Of a DNA stretch of 64,000 bases, positions 1 to 8,845 are shown piece by piece. The first letter of the stretch is position 1. Every line of letters begins with the position of its first letter. The stretch is from AP-15 sp963750195 (GTDB lineage Bacteria; Pseudomonadota; Alphaproteobacteria; ATCC43930; CGMCC-115725), in contig CAVVPS010000017.1 in the NCBI GenBank assembly GCA_963750195.1, forward strand, positions 62,001 through 126,000. Direction: 5' to 3'. The notes beneath the pieces are model-generated. The model was not told the origin of the DNA, did no database searches, and saw nothing but the letters and a program-made list of their open reading frames with translations. The translations under genes were made by a program, and so were the position numbers.

Positions 1-2125
1 TGCGGTGGCCTCGCAGCAGCGACAGCAGGTGCCTCTCGCCGGCGCTGGGATCAACCCAGCGCGAGACCAGCCGCGCCAGCTTCGGCCGGTGGTCGAGAAA
101 CCAGCGCAGCCGTGCGGTGAAGTGCGGTAATCGGGTGAATACCGAACTGTCCAGCACCTCGACCGCAAACAATGGGATCAGCCCGACCATCGAGCGTAAA
201 CGCAGGGGGATCCGCTCGCCGTCGGGCAGGTGCAGGACATCGTAGTAGAATTCGTCGGTCTCGTCCCACAGCCCGATGCCCTCGCCGCCGATATTGGTCA
301 TCGCCTCGGCGATATACAGGAAATGTTCGAAGAATTTGCTGGCCAGGTCCTCGTAGACGCGGTCGTCAAGCGCCAGTTCAAGGGCGATACGCATTAGGTT
401 GAGCGTGTACATCGCCATCCAGGCGGTGCCGTCCGACTGGTTGATCGCGCCGCCGGTCGGCAACGGCGCGCTGCGGTCAAAAATGCCGATATTGTCGAGA
501 CCGAGAAAACCGCCCTGGAAGATGTTGTGTCCCTCGGCATCCTTGCGGTTGACCCACCAGGTAAAATTCAACATCAGTCTGTGGAAAACCGTTTCAAGAA
601 AGGCCCGGTCGCCTTGGCCGCGCCGCTCGCGATCGATTTCATATAGCCGCCAGGTCGCCCAGGCATGTACCGGCGGGTTGACGTCGCCGAATGCCCATTC
701 ATAGGCGGGCAGCTGGCCATTGGGGTGCATGTACCAGTCGCGCGTCAGCAGAACCAGCTGCCTTTTGGCGTAGGCCGGATCGACGCGAGCCAATATCACG
801 CAATGAAAGGCGAGATCCCATGACGCATACCACGGATATTCCCATTTGTCGGGCACCGAGATGATGTCGGCGTTATTCAGATGGCGCCAGTCCGAGTTGC
901 GCCCGTGTCGCCGCGATTCCGGTGGCGCCGGTTGCAGCGGGTCGCCATCGAGCCATTCCGGGATGTCGAAATAGTAGAACTGTTTGGTCCACAGCATGCC
1001 GGCGAGCGATTGGCGATGCACCCGTCGGGTATCGGGATCGTCGATGTCGCGTTCCAGCTCGGCATAAAACTCGTCGGCCTCGGCGCAGCGCCGGTGAAAG
1101 ACGTCGCTGAAATCGTCGAACCCGGGGTCGTCGCCATCACGCGTCAGCCGCAAGCGCAACCGTGCGTTGCCGCCTGCTGGCAAAGTCAACTGATAATGCG
1201 CCGCGACCTTGGTGCCGAGTCGTGCCGGGTTCACCGCCGCCGGATCGCCATTGACGATGTAGTCGTTGATCCCGTCCTTGAAATATTGACCCGGCGCGTT
1301 CATTCCCGAGAGCCGCCGGATGTTGGTGTCGTTTTCGCAAAAGAGAAATTGCGGACGACCCTCGCAGCGCAGTCGCATCGGCGTCAGCAGCGGATGGTCG
1401 ATCGAGATCGAGTCGCTACCGCGGGCCAATAGCCGCGGCTTCATTGATTCCGGCTTCCACGACCAGATATTGCGCGCCCAAAGCTGCGGCAGCACATGCA
1501 GTGACGCCTCCTCGGGCGCGCGATTGTAGATCGTCACCTGCATCAGGATGTCGTCGGGATCGGCCTTGGCATATTCAATCTCGACATCGAAATAGCGGCT
1601 CTCGGCAAATACGCCGGTATCGATCAACTCAAATTCCGCCATGCCCTTGCCGCGCCGCCGATTTTCCTCGACCAGCTGTGCGTAGGGAAATGCCGCCTGC
1701 GGGTATTTATAAAGCATCCGCATGTAGGAATGGGTCGGCGTACCGTCGAGGTAGTAATAGAGTTCCTTGACGTCCTCGCCGTGATTGCCTTCCGAATTGG
1801 TCAGCCCGAACAGCCGTTCCTTGAGGATTGGGTCGTGGCCGTTCCACAGGGCGAGACCGAGACACAGCAGCAGCTGATCGTCGCTAAAGCCGCCGATCGC
1901 GTCCTCGCCCCAGCGATAGGCGCGGCTGCGCGCATGGTCGTGCGGCAGATACTCCCAAGCGGCGCCGTAGGGACTGTAATCCTCGCGCACCGTGCCCCAT
2001 TGCCGGTCGCTCGGATACGGTCCCCAGCGCTGCCACTTTGTGCCCTTGCCGATGTCGGCAAGACGCGCTGCTTCGGCCGTTCGGGGCGCCGCTCCACCCG
2101 ATCCTGTCGCTGCAGTTGTTGCCAT
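1..2125 (-). CDS. GH63-like glucosidase (MGH1-like glycoside hydrolase), 3' end off the window
   Basis: The reading frame is open from the start to the left edge, about 708 codons, so the C-terminus is missing. The translation holds stretches typical of bacterial GH63/MGH1-like glucosidases: an N-terminal WQRWGPYPSDRQWGTVRED, the LTNSEGNHGEDVKE block, and a helical catalytic part with PWYASWDLAFHCV and GGAINQSDGTAWMAMY. Such enzymes fold as an (alpha/alpha)6 barrel and hydrolyse alpha-glucosides; the natural substrate is not known here. I chose the ATG at 2125 over the one at 2131 because GGGAGG lies six bases before it and directly abuts the other. No signal peptide is seen, so it is probably cytoplasmic. 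No partner gene is evident; the downstream bdhA is unrelated in function. Confidence 0.85.
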   Translation of the reverse strand, partial: MATTAATGSGGAAPRTAEAARLADIGKGTKWQRWGPYPSDRQWGTVREDYSPYGAAWEYLPHDHARSRAYRWGEDAIGGFSDDQLLLCLGLALWNGHDPILKERLFGLTNSEGNHGEDVKELYYYLDGTPTHSYMRMLYKYPQAAFPYAQLVEENRRRGKGMAEFELIDTGVFAESRYFDVEIEYAKADPDDILMQVTIYNRAPEEASLHVLPQLWARNIWSWKPESMKPRLLARGSDSISIDHPLLTPMRLRCEGRPQFLFCENDTNIRRLSGMNAPGQYFKDGINDYIVNGDPAAVNPARLGTKVAAHYQLTLPAGGNARLRLRLTRDGDDPGFDDFSDVFHRRCAEADEFYAELERDIDDPDTRRVHRQSLAGMLWTKQFYYFDIPEWLDGDPLQPAPPESRRHGRNSDWRHLNNADIISVPDKWEYPWYASWDLAFHCVILARVDPAYAKRQLVLLTRDWYMHPNGQLPAYEWAFGDVNPPVHAWATWRLYEIDRERRGQGDRAFLETVFHRLMLNFTWWVNRKDAEGHNIFQGGFLGLDNIGIFDRSAPLPTGGAINQSDGTAWMAMYTLNLMRIALELALDDRVYEDLASKFFEHFLYIAEAMTNIGGEGIGLWDETDEFYYDVLHLPDGERIPLRLRSMVGLIPLFAVEVLDSSVFTRLPHFTARLRWFLDHRPKLARLVSRWVDPSAGERHLLSLLRGHR

Positions 2126-2215
2126 CACCATCCTCCCAGGAGGAGTCAGGCTATCCGCTCGATATGCGTCGACCAAACCACTTTTGCAGGGACGCGGCGG
2201 TCCGAACGGCCGCGC

Positions 2216-2998
2216 TTACTGCATGAACCAGCCGTGGCTGACGACCAGAGACTGGCCGGTCAGCGCGTTGGTCTTGAAGCCGGCGAGAAACAGCACCGCC
2301 TCGGCGACGTCTTCGGTGGTGGTGAACTCGCCGTCGACCGTGTCCTTCAGCATGACGTGCTTGATCACATCATCTTCGCTGATGCCGAGTTCCTTGGCCT
2401 GCTCGGGGATCTGCTTGTCGACGAGCGGCGTGCGGACAAAGCCGGGGCAGACGACATTGGCGCGGACATTGTGTTCGGCGCCCTCTTTGGCCACGACCTT
2501 GCACAATCCGATCAGCCCGTGCTTCGCGGTGACATAGGGCGCCTTCAGAACCGAGGCCTCCTTCGAATGCACCGATCCCATATAGACGATGCTTCCCGAC
2601 TTCGCCTGGTACATGTGGCGCAAGCAGGCCTTCGTCGTCAAAAACGCCCCGTCCAGGTGGATCGCCAGCAACCGCTTCCACTCCGCGAACGAGAAATCGA
2701 CGACCGGCTTGACGATCTGAATGCCAGCATTGCTGACCAATATGTCGATCTTATGGTATTTCGCCATGGTCTCGGCGACGCCTTTCTCGACCGCGGCCTC
2801 GTCCGCGACATTCATGGCGACGGCAAAGGCGTCCGCTCCGTTCCCTTTGATCTCGCGAGCCGTAGCGTCGGCGGCGTCGAGATTGAGATCAGCGATCACG
2901 GGGATGCCGCCCTCGGCGGCAAAGCGCAAGGCGATCTCCTTGCCGATACCGCTGGCTGCACCGGTGATGATGCCGACCTTTCCATCGAAACGAGACAT
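2216..2998 (-). CDS. bdhA: 3-hydroxybutyrate dehydrogenase
   Basis: This 260-residue short-chain dehydrogenase oxidises (R)-3-hydroxybutyrate to acetoacetate with NAD. Visible motifs are the nucleotide-binding TGAASGIG near residues 12-19, an NAG motif (VSNAGIQ), the catalytic Ser in YMGSVHSKEA and the YVTAKHG pair of Tyr and Lys. The C-terminus GQSLVVSHGWFMQ is the form usual in bacterial 3-hydroxybutyrate dehydrogenases. It lies 22 bases after the acetoacetate decarboxylase gene on the same strand and behind a patatin, a set that fits breakdown of polyhydroxybutyrate or ketone bodies. The enzyme is cytoplasmic. Confidence 0.92.
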   Translation of the reverse strand: MSRFDGKVGIITGAASGIGKEIALRFAAEGGIPVIADLNLDAADATAREIKGNGADAFAVAMNVADEAAVEKGVAETMAKYHKIDILVSNAGIQIVKPVVDFSFAEWKRLLAIHLDGAFLTTKACLRHMYQAKSGSIVYMGSVHSKEASVLKAPYVTAKHGLIGLCKVVAKEGAEHNVRANVVCPGFVRTPLVDKQIPEQAKELGISEDDVIKHVMLKDTVDGEFTTTEDVAEAVLFLAGFKTNALTGQSLVVSHGWFMQ

Positions 2999-3020
2999 AG
3001 CCGGGTCCTTTCAGGATGGT

Positions 3021-3779
3021 TCACGCGTCTTTCAGATAGTCGAAGACAACCTCGCCGAGGCCGAGCGTCAGATCGGTGACATAATGGCTGGCCCCGACCA
3101 CTTCACGCACCGGCAGCCGTGCTACGTCGCACATCGTATGTTCAAATAGCTGGATCGCCGCCGGGCCGGACCAGGCGCCCTTGACCGTCACGTCCTCAAG
3201 GTAATAGCGCACCAGCTCGCAGATGCGCGGCGTGCAATCGACGTGCGGGATGATCTTGATCATAAAAGATGGCCGGGCCAGCGCCTGCTTTAGCGGCGCG
3301 GGGTCGATCTCGCGATGCTTGTAGCCAATGGTCGCGCAGACGCACAGCACCGAGCCGTAATGCAGCGTGCAAACCACAGTCTCGCTTTCATGGGAAATCT
3401 TGGGGCTGGCGAGCTTCTTCGGAAACCCCCAAATCTCGCGCCCGCCGGCGATCGGCGCGTTGTCGTCAAGATACATTGCATGGACATAGCCGCCTTCCTG
3501 AACCGTGCCGTCCTTGGGTTTGAACCGTACCGGGATCACCTGGCCGGTTTCGGTGTAGTCGCCAAAACCGGTTGAATCGGGCATCCGGATGAATTCATAA
3601 GCGACGGTATCGCCGGCTACCTCCAACGGCTCCGGCACCACCTGGCGCAGTTCGTCAATGTCAGTGCGATAGGTGATCACGACAAATTCGCGGTTGTAAA
3701 ATTTGTATGGGCCTTTCGGATAGGCGGGATCGTTGAGCGGCATGGCGAAGGCCTTCTCGCGCACTTCGGTGAGTTTCAT
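3021..3779 (-). CDS. adc: Acetoacetate decarboxylase
   Basis: The 252-residue protein matches acetoacetate decarboxylase, which converts acetoacetate to acetone and CO2 through a Schiff base on lysine. The key block GGREIWGFPKKLASP is present; Lys121 aligns with the Schiff-base lysine (Lys115 of the clostridial enzyme) and Lys122 with its pKa-lowering neighbour. The length is normal for the family. Acetoacetate is the product of the next gene, bdhA, so the pair would link 3-hydroxybutyrate to acetone. A related enolate or lactone hydrolase activity cannot be excluded, since many bacterial members of this fold are uncharacterised. Confidence 0.9.
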   Translation of the reverse strand: MKLTEVREKAFAMPLNDPAYPKGPYKFYNREFVVITYRTDIDELRQVVPEPLEVAGDTVAYEFIRMPDSTGFGDYTETGQVIPVRFKPKDGTVQEGGYVHAMYLDDNAPIAGGREIWGFPKKLASPKISHESETVVCTLHYGSVLCVCATIGYKHREIDPAPLKQALARPSFMIKIIPHVDCTPRICELVRYYLEDVTVKGAWSGPAAIQLFEHTMCDVARLPVREVVGASHYVTDLTLGLGEVVFDYLKDA

Positions 3780-3805
3780 CGGACGGGTCTCCTCTATGCG
3801 GATGA

Positions 3806-4975
3806 CTAATCGCGCCCGTCGACCGCGAGGTCGAAGGTGAAAACCCCATCGATGTTCTCCGGGCGCAACAGGACCTCAGGATGGCGCAAGGTACGAACCG
3901 CGTCGTTGTAACCAGATTGCCAGTGCTCGTTCATAGTATGACGCGAAAACTCATAATCTTTGGAAGTGCCTTCGTAATTTCTCGCGTGGTAAATCAGCTG
4001 AATGAGATTATAAACTTTCTCATCAGCCTCCCCGGCAAGAAGCTCAGCCTCTGCTATCTGCTGAAATTCTGGGGGAATTAGAGGCAGTAGCTTGGCAGCT
4101 GCACGGCGTAGCAATTGCTGCTTCTTGAACTGATCGGTCGCCGCCCGGGTCCGGCTGGAGTAGCGGATCTCCTTTTGGCGTGATTCCGCCTCCATCAGAT
4201 CGCGCGGCAATTCGCCCCGCGCGTTCCACAAATCGATCTGGAAAACGAGCGTGTCGACGCGCGGTCGGCTGTCCAATACCCATTGCAGCGGCGTATTGGA
4301 GACCAGGCCGCCATCCCAATAATGCTCCCCATCGATGACCGTCGACGGAAAGCCGGGCGGCAGCGAGCCGCTCGCCATCACATGTTCCGGCCCGATCCGA
4401 TGCGTCACGTTGTCGAAATAGACGAAGTTGCCGCTGCGGACATTGACCGCGCCAACGCTGAACCGCATTTCGCCGCTGTTGATCCGATCGAAATCGGCGA
4501 GGCGTTCCAGCGTCGCCTTGAGCGGCGTGACGTCATAGTAGCTAAGGGCTCCTGGCGACCCGGGCGGGTGTAGGTAGGGCGGCGGTAGCCGCGGCGCAAA
4601 AAAGCCCGGCGCCCCGGCGAGGAGGGTGCCGAAGGCTCGCGCCTGATTAACGAGTCGATGGGTGGTCTCGTCCCTGGGATCAAGACCGAGATAGGCCACG
4701 CCGGGTGGCGGCGTGCTCACGGTTTCCCAGAATGCGCGTAGCCTCTCGACCCGCCTTTCCGGCGGATTGCCTGCGATCAGGGCTGAGTTGATGGCGCCGA
4801 TCGAAATTCCGGCGACCCAGTCGGGATGGAGGTTCGCCTCAGTCAATGCCTGATAGACGCCGCCCTGATAGGCGCCGAGTGCGCCGCCTCCCTGCAAGAG
4901 CAGCGCTATGCGCTCGAAAGGCGGACGCTCGGTCGTTACGTGAGTCTTTCTGTTCGACGGCCGGTTATTGGGCAT
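3806..4975 (-). CDS. Patatin-like phospholipase
   Basis: The 389-residue product is a patatin-family serine hydrolase. It shows the oxyanion-hole motif GGGALG (residues 29-34), the nucleophile elbow GISIG with Ser58, and the Asp of the dyad in YWDGGLVSNTPLQ. The C-terminal third resembles the DUF3734 extension common in proteobacterial patatins. I chose the ATG at 4975 because GAGGGG lies nine bases upstream; the in-frame GTG at 5023 has poorer support. It is first in a same-strand run with adc and bdhA, with a 26-base gap to adc. It may release 3-hydroxybutyrate from a storage polymer or act on lipids; the true substrate is unknown. Confidence 0.85.
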   Translation of the reverse strand: MPNNRPSNRKTHVTTERPPFERIALLLQGGGALGAYQGGVYQALTEANLHPDWVAGISIGAINSALIAGNPPERRVERLRAFWETVSTPPPGVAYLGLDPRDETTHRLVNQARAFGTLLAGAPGFFAPRLPPPYLHPPGSPGALSYYDVTPLKATLERLADFDRINSGEMRFSVGAVNVRSGNFVYFDNVTHRIGPEHVMASGSLPPGFPSTVIDGEHYWDGGLVSNTPLQWVLDSRPRVDTLVFQIDLWNARGELPRDLMEAESRQKEIRYSSRTRAATDQFKKQQLLRRAAAKLLPLIPPEFQQIAEAELLAGEADEKVYNLIQLIYHARNYEGTSKDYEFSRHTMNEHWQSGYNDAVRTLRHPEVLLRPENIDGVFTFDLAVDGRD

Positions 4976-5039
4976 GCGAGAACGACCCCTCGATCTTCGC
5001 TGGGCGCGCGGTTTATATGACACGCGCAGTCGACTTCAC

Positions 5040-5181
5040 CGCCTACGGCCGACAGCACGCACAACCCATGCCAACAGAAAAGCATGAAGGATTTGAGGCA
5101 ACGGTGGGAATGCGATGCGCTCAGGCTGCTTCGGGTAGCCGCAGCGGCTTGCTCCCACTCGGCTGCAACCAGAGGTTCTCA
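5040..5181 (+). promoter_or_regulatory. Possible structured leader of metC
   Basis: The leader holds an inverted repeat in which GTGGGA (about 5104-5109) can pair with TCCCAC downstream, enclosing a smaller GGCT/AGCC hairpin. I compared it by eye with SAM-II and SAH riboswitch consensus elements and did not find a convincing match. It may be only an ordinary hairpin. Confidence 0.2.
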
Positions 5182-6323
5182 ATGACTGGCAAAGGACTCC
5201 ATCCTTCGACGATCGCGGCGCAGGCGCTGGGCTGGACCGATGCCACGACCGGTGCAGTGGTGCTGCCGGTGCACGTTGCAACGACCTTTCTGCGCGATCC
5301 CGACAACCGGTATCGCCGCGGGCGCAGCTATGGGCGCGCCGACAACCCTAGCTACGATCAGCCGCAGGCGCTGCTGACGGCACTCGAGGGTGGCGCCGAC
5401 CACTGCTGTTCTCATCCGGGATGGCCGCGGCGGGGGCGGTTTTTCAGTGCCTGCCGCGCCAGGCGCATGTCGTCGCACCAAGGGTCATGTATTGGGGTTT
5501 GCGCAATTGGCTCAGGACTTTCGCCGAGGGGTGGGGGATCGAAGCGACCTTCTGCGACATGACCTCGCTCGATGAGTTGCGGGCGGCGATGCGACCGGGC
5601 GGGACCCGCCTTGTCTGGATCGAAACGCCTGCCAACCCGTTATGGTCGGTCACCGACATCGCCGGCGCCGCCGAAATCGCGCATCGGGCCGGTGCGCTGT
5701 TGACAGTCGACAGCACCGCTGCGACGCCGGTTTTGACCCGGCCGTTGGCGCTCGGCGCCGATATCGTCATGCATTCGGCGACAAAATACCTGAATGGGCA
5801 CAGCGATGTGATCGCCGGCAGCCTGACGGCGGCGCGCAAGGATGAATTCTGGGAGCGTCTCGTCGCCGCGCGCAGCGGCGGCGGCGCCATTCTCGGCAGC
5901 TTCGAGGCGTATCTGCTGCTGCGCGGCATGCGCACCCTGTTTCCGCGGGTCGAGCGCGCCTGCCATTCGGCGCAGCAGATTGCCGAAGCGCTGTCGGCGC
6001 ATCCTCGGATCGCCGAAGTTCTCTATCCCGGACTGCCCACTCATCCCGGACACGCGGTCGCCGCGCGCCAGATGACCGGGGGCTTTGGCGGAATGCTCAG
6101 CATCCGCGTCGCAGGCGGGGCCGAGGCGGCGATCGCCGCCGCCGCGAAGGTCGAGGTCTGGCAGCGCGCGACGTCGCTCGGCGGCGTCGAGAGCCTGATC
6201 GAGCACCGCTTTTCGATCGAAGGTGCGGACAGCCCCGCACCGCCCGACCTTCTGCGCCTTTCGGTCGGGATCGAGGACCCGGCCGATCTCCTCGCTGACC
6301 TCGATAATGCGCTCCGCCTTTAG
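5182..6323 (+). CDS. metC: Cystathionine beta-lyase (frameshifted)
   Basis: A PLP-dependent trans-sulfuration enzyme that cleaves cystathionine to homocysteine, pyruvate and ammonia. The first 73 residues start at MTGKGLHPSTIAAQALGW and include the YGRADNPSYDQPQALL block. The remainder continues in another frame from LLFSSGMAAAGAVFQ and includes the PLP lysine in HSATKYLNGHSD and the C-terminal SLGGVESLIEHR. One base appears to be missing at about 5400, where GCCGAC-CACTG should read Ala-Asp-Ala-Leu-Leu. Both halves are well conserved, so a sequence error is more likely than decay. The gene is transcribed away from the patatin gene, with 206 bases between their start codons. Confidence 0.85.
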
Positions 6324-6335
6324 GTGTCCGGCCGG

Positions 6336-7613
6336 TCAGCTGTCAGGTGGCACGCGCAGACCCGGGACGAGAAAATTGCCGGCGATCAGCTTGAGCCGAT
6401 CGTCCCCGGCCTCGCGATAGGCCCGGCGCAGCGCGAAGATCGCCGCCCCGGCCGCGGTCTCGTTCCACAACCAGTCCGCGAGCTGTTTGCTCGACGGTTT
6501 GGCCGGGCCGGCGAGCGCCGCTTCGAGGCAGTACGCCTTCAGATCGTCGACCGCAAAGCGCAGGGTCAGCGGCGCTGACATCTCGGCATGCGGGCTCGCC
6601 GGGTTCTCGCCGCACAGCCAGGCGGCGAGGTAATGGACGATTTCGACAATCGACAACCCGCTGAGGCCCACCGTCGTGCGCCTGTGCTCGGCAATCGATC
6701 GGCGATAGGCGCCGTCGAGCCGCGCGCTCTCGCTTTCGAGCGCGTCGGCAATAGCCGCAGCCGAGCTGCCGGTGGTGACTGCGGTCGCGGCAACCGGCGG
6801 CCGCCAGCTCGGATCGGGCCGCTCGCGCGGATCATCATCAGGGAAATCCTCGATGACCGCCGGCCCACCGGCAAGTTGGAGCATGCGCAACGCTGCAAGG
6901 ACCACGCGCTTTTGGAATGCCGGGTCGCTCGGCGGGCCGAACGAGCGCCCGAGTTCGAACGGCACCCACAGCGCGCGGGGCGGCCGGGTGTTTTCGGTCT
7001 GCGGCCGGATCAGGCTGATCGAGACCGTCGCAATGCCTTCTTCCTCGAGATAGTGCCCCAGCGCGCTCACGGCGCGCGTGCAGAGCGGTCAAACGGGGGA
7101 GAGCAATACGGCGTCGACAGCGTCGCGTTTGAGATGGCCCGCGACTTCGCGCGCGTAGCCTTCCATCTGGATCGGATCGGTGGCGCCCATGAACGAGTAG
7201 TGGGTCGCCGCCACCGAACCAATCACGCCGTCGGCGGCCAGCTCGTTCAGCCGGTCGAGCGGGAAGACAACGTTCCAATCCTCTTCGAAGCCGGTGCGGT
7301 CGAAATTGATCGAAATGTGGCTTATCAACAACTGGTCGGGCTGGGTCGTCGCGGGGATCACGCGATAATCGGGATCGCGCCCGCGAAACGGCGTCTCGCC
7401 TCTGACGACGAGGCCCGCGGACGACACGATCGCGACCCGCCGCTGCGCCAGGGGCGGGCCGGCGACCCATGGCGTCGTCGTGAAGTTCGGACACTCGAGT
7501 TCGGCGAGGCGCTTGGCCTGTGCCGGAGGCAGATCGGTCAGTCGCACTCTGCGGCTCCCCTTTGCACGGTGGGCGCGGTTCCGCCGACGAGGCTTAGCCG
7601 CTGGCGCGACCAT
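6336..7613 (-). CDS. GrdB/PrdB-like selenoprotein candidate with in-frame TGA
   Basis: One reading frame is interrupted only by TGA at 7089-7091, codon 175 if the ATG at 7613 is the start. It reads LLSPV-U-PLCTRAVSALG, which gives a UxxC redox motif, and both sides are conserved parts of the glycine/sarcosine/betaine reductase B family: SHISINFDRTGFEEDWNVVFP before and GHYLEEEGIATVSISLIRPQTE after. Members of this family in clostridia and in some proteobacteria carry selenocysteine at this place. A GC-rich hairpin follows the TGA at SECIS distance. The alternative is a nonsense mutation in a cysteine homologue. A TTG 30 bases upstream (7643) is a possible longer start. The reductase's substrate is unknown. 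Confidence 0.75.
7061..7088 (-). promoter_or_regulatory. Candidate bacterial SECIS hairpin
   Basis: Just after the in-frame TGA the RNA can form a six-pair stem, GCGCGC (7077-7072) with GCGCGC (7066-7061), closed by the five-base loop CGUGA. The loop begins 18 bases after the TGA and has G as its second base. Both agree with the published bacterial SECIS model, which calls for a loop 16-37 bases away and a G among its first two bases. Weaker pairing can extend the stem. Confidence 0.55.
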
Positions 7614-7754
7614 CCGGGACGAATTCGATAATGTCAACGACAACCGGACGGCGCCGTCGCCGCTATTCGTGTCCCGAGACTTGCATTAATCAAGATTAGG
7701 TCAAAAACCCGTAAAATTTGAACTAAATTTGGTCGTCGTCGAGATCATCAAGTG

Positions 7755-7783
7755 TTGACTGCATCAATATCATAAATTATGAT
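7755..7783 (+). promoter_or_regulatory. Sigma70-type promoter
   Basis: TTGACT at 7755-7760 and TATGAT at 7778-7783 are separated by exactly 17 bases, in an AT-rich stretch that stands out from the GC-rich surroundings. The predicted transcript would start near 7790, about 29 bases before the small gene at 7819. Confidence 0.6.
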
Positions 7784-7818
7784 TAAATCTGGTCGATAAT
7801 TTTGTCAATCAGACGAAG

Positions 7819-7965
7819 ATGGAACGCTGGTTGTTGCGCTTGTTCCGAATGGCGATTGTGATTGGTGCGTTGGCCTGGGCGATCGGGGCCGGCGATCTGT
7901 CGGACCAGGCACGCGGATTTGTCGACGACGCGTTGGGGAGTTGGATCCAATCGAGCGGGCGTTAG
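7819..7965 (+). CDS. Small membrane protein of 48 residues
   Basis: The frame begins MERWLLRLFRMAIVIGALAW and ends in a polar tail with DQARGFVDDALGSW. Residues 5-27 can form one membrane helix after a basic start, so a single-pass inner membrane protein with a short periplasmic or cytoplasmic tail is likely. A consensus promoter lies directly upstream. It is isolated between the GrdB-like gene and the suf operon, both on the other strand. I do not recognise a family. Confidence 0.5.
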   Translation: MERWLLRLFRMAIVIGALAWAIGAGDLSDQARGFVDDALGSWIQSSGR

Positions 7966-7986
7966 GCTCGCCGCTTGAGCCGCCTA

Positions 7987-8379
7987 TCATAGCATGCCGA
8001 GTTCAAGTTTTGCCTCCTCGCTCATCCGCTCGGGCGTCCAGGTCGGGGTCCACACCAGCTTGACCCGGGCGTCGTTGACGCCGGGCACCGCGCGGACCGC
8101 CGCCTCGACCTCGCCTGGCATGCTGGCGGCGACCGGGCAAGAGGGCGTCGTCAGGGTCATCTCGACATAGACCGTGCCGCCCTTTTTGACGATCAGCTCG
8201 TAGATCAGGCCGAGTTCGACGAGGTCGACTGGGATTTCCGGGTCGCGCACAGTCTTTAGTGCCGCGAGGACCGGAGCCATCATCGCCGGATCGTCCTCGC
8301 CGCCTTCCGGGCGCTCGACCTCCGCGCCGGCTTCAGCAGCCGGCTCGGCCGAGCCGAAATCGAACGGGTCCCGGTCCAT
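7987..8379 (-). CDS. sufT: SufT-like iron-sulfur assembly factor (DUF59/MIP18 family)
   Basis: The 130-residue protein has an acidic N-terminal extension of about 30 residues and then a DUF59 domain: VRDPEIPVDLVELGLIYEL, then TLTTPSCPVAASMPGEVEAAV with the family's conserved cysteine, and VKLVWTPTWTPERMSEEAKLELGML. Proteins of this family help mature or deliver Fe-S clusters. It is the last gene of the suf operon, four bases after sufU, which supports the role. Confidence 0.88.
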   Translation of the reverse strand: MDRDPFDFGSAEPAAEAGAEVERPEGGEDDPAMMAPVLAALKTVRDPEIPVDLVELGLIYELIVKKGGTVYVEMTLTTPSCPVAASMPGEVEAAVRAVPGVNDARVKLVWTPTWTPERMSEEAKLELGML

Positions 8380-8383
8380 TCTG

Positions 8384-8845
8384 CTACTCCGTCTTAACGG
8401 GGGAGTCGCCGGCGCCCTTCAGCGCAGCTTCGAGCGCGTGCCAAGACAAGGTCGCGCATTTGACCCGGGCCGGGTACGCCTTGACCCCGGTCAATGGTTC
8501 GAGCCGTTCCATCTCCTCGGCCAAGGGCTCGGGCAACGGGCTGTCCTCGCCGCCGGTGACCCGCGCGTGAAAATGCGCGAACAGTTCCTGCGCCTCGGCG
8601 ATGGTCTTACCCTTCAGAACCTCGGTCATCAGCGATGCCGCTGCGGTCGAAATCGCACAGCCCCGCCCCTGAAACGCGACATCGGCGATATGGTCGCCGT
8701 CGAGGGTCAGATAGACCATGACCCGATCGCCGCATAGCGGGTTGTAGCCTTGCGCCGTATGCGTAGCTTCGTCGATCGCCCGGAAATTGCGCGGGTGACG
8801 TCCGTGATCGAGAATGATGTCCTGATAAAGTTCGCGTAGATCCAT
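8384..8845 (-). CDS. sufU: Iron-sulfur scaffold/sulfur transfer protein SufU
   Basis: The 153-residue product is a NifU-N/SufU protein. The three conserved cysteines are in YNPLCGDR, GRGCAIS and VKCATLSW, and the SufU-type segment between the second and third cysteine is present. In Suf systems it accepts sulfur from SufS. Its ATG shares one base with the stop codon of sufS (TGATG), which indicates translational coupling. A longer reading frame upstream is only overlap with sufS. Confidence 0.92.
   Translation of the reverse strand: MDLRELYQDIILDHGRHPRNFRAIDEATHTAQGYNPLCGDRVMVYLTLDGDHIADVAFQGRGCAISTAAASLMTEVLKGKTIAEAQELFAHFHARVTGGEDSPLPEPLAEEMERLEPLTGVKAYPARVKCATLSWHALEAALKGAGDSPVKTE

Noticed and set aside
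1730..3079. 449-codon open frame on the plus strand
   Set aside because: It runs antisense to the glucosidase and bdhA genes, and its translation has no domain features; long antisense frames are common in GC-rich DNA.
5040..5181. SAM-II or SAH riboswitch before metC
   Set aside because: The hairpins do not match the conserved cores of these classes that I can recall; only a generic structured leader is kept at low confidence.
6336..7613. Two separate truncated proteins instead of one GrdB-like gene
   Set aside because: The TGA lies in a conserved UxxC site with a SECIS-like hairpin, so a single selenoprotein explains the data better than decay.
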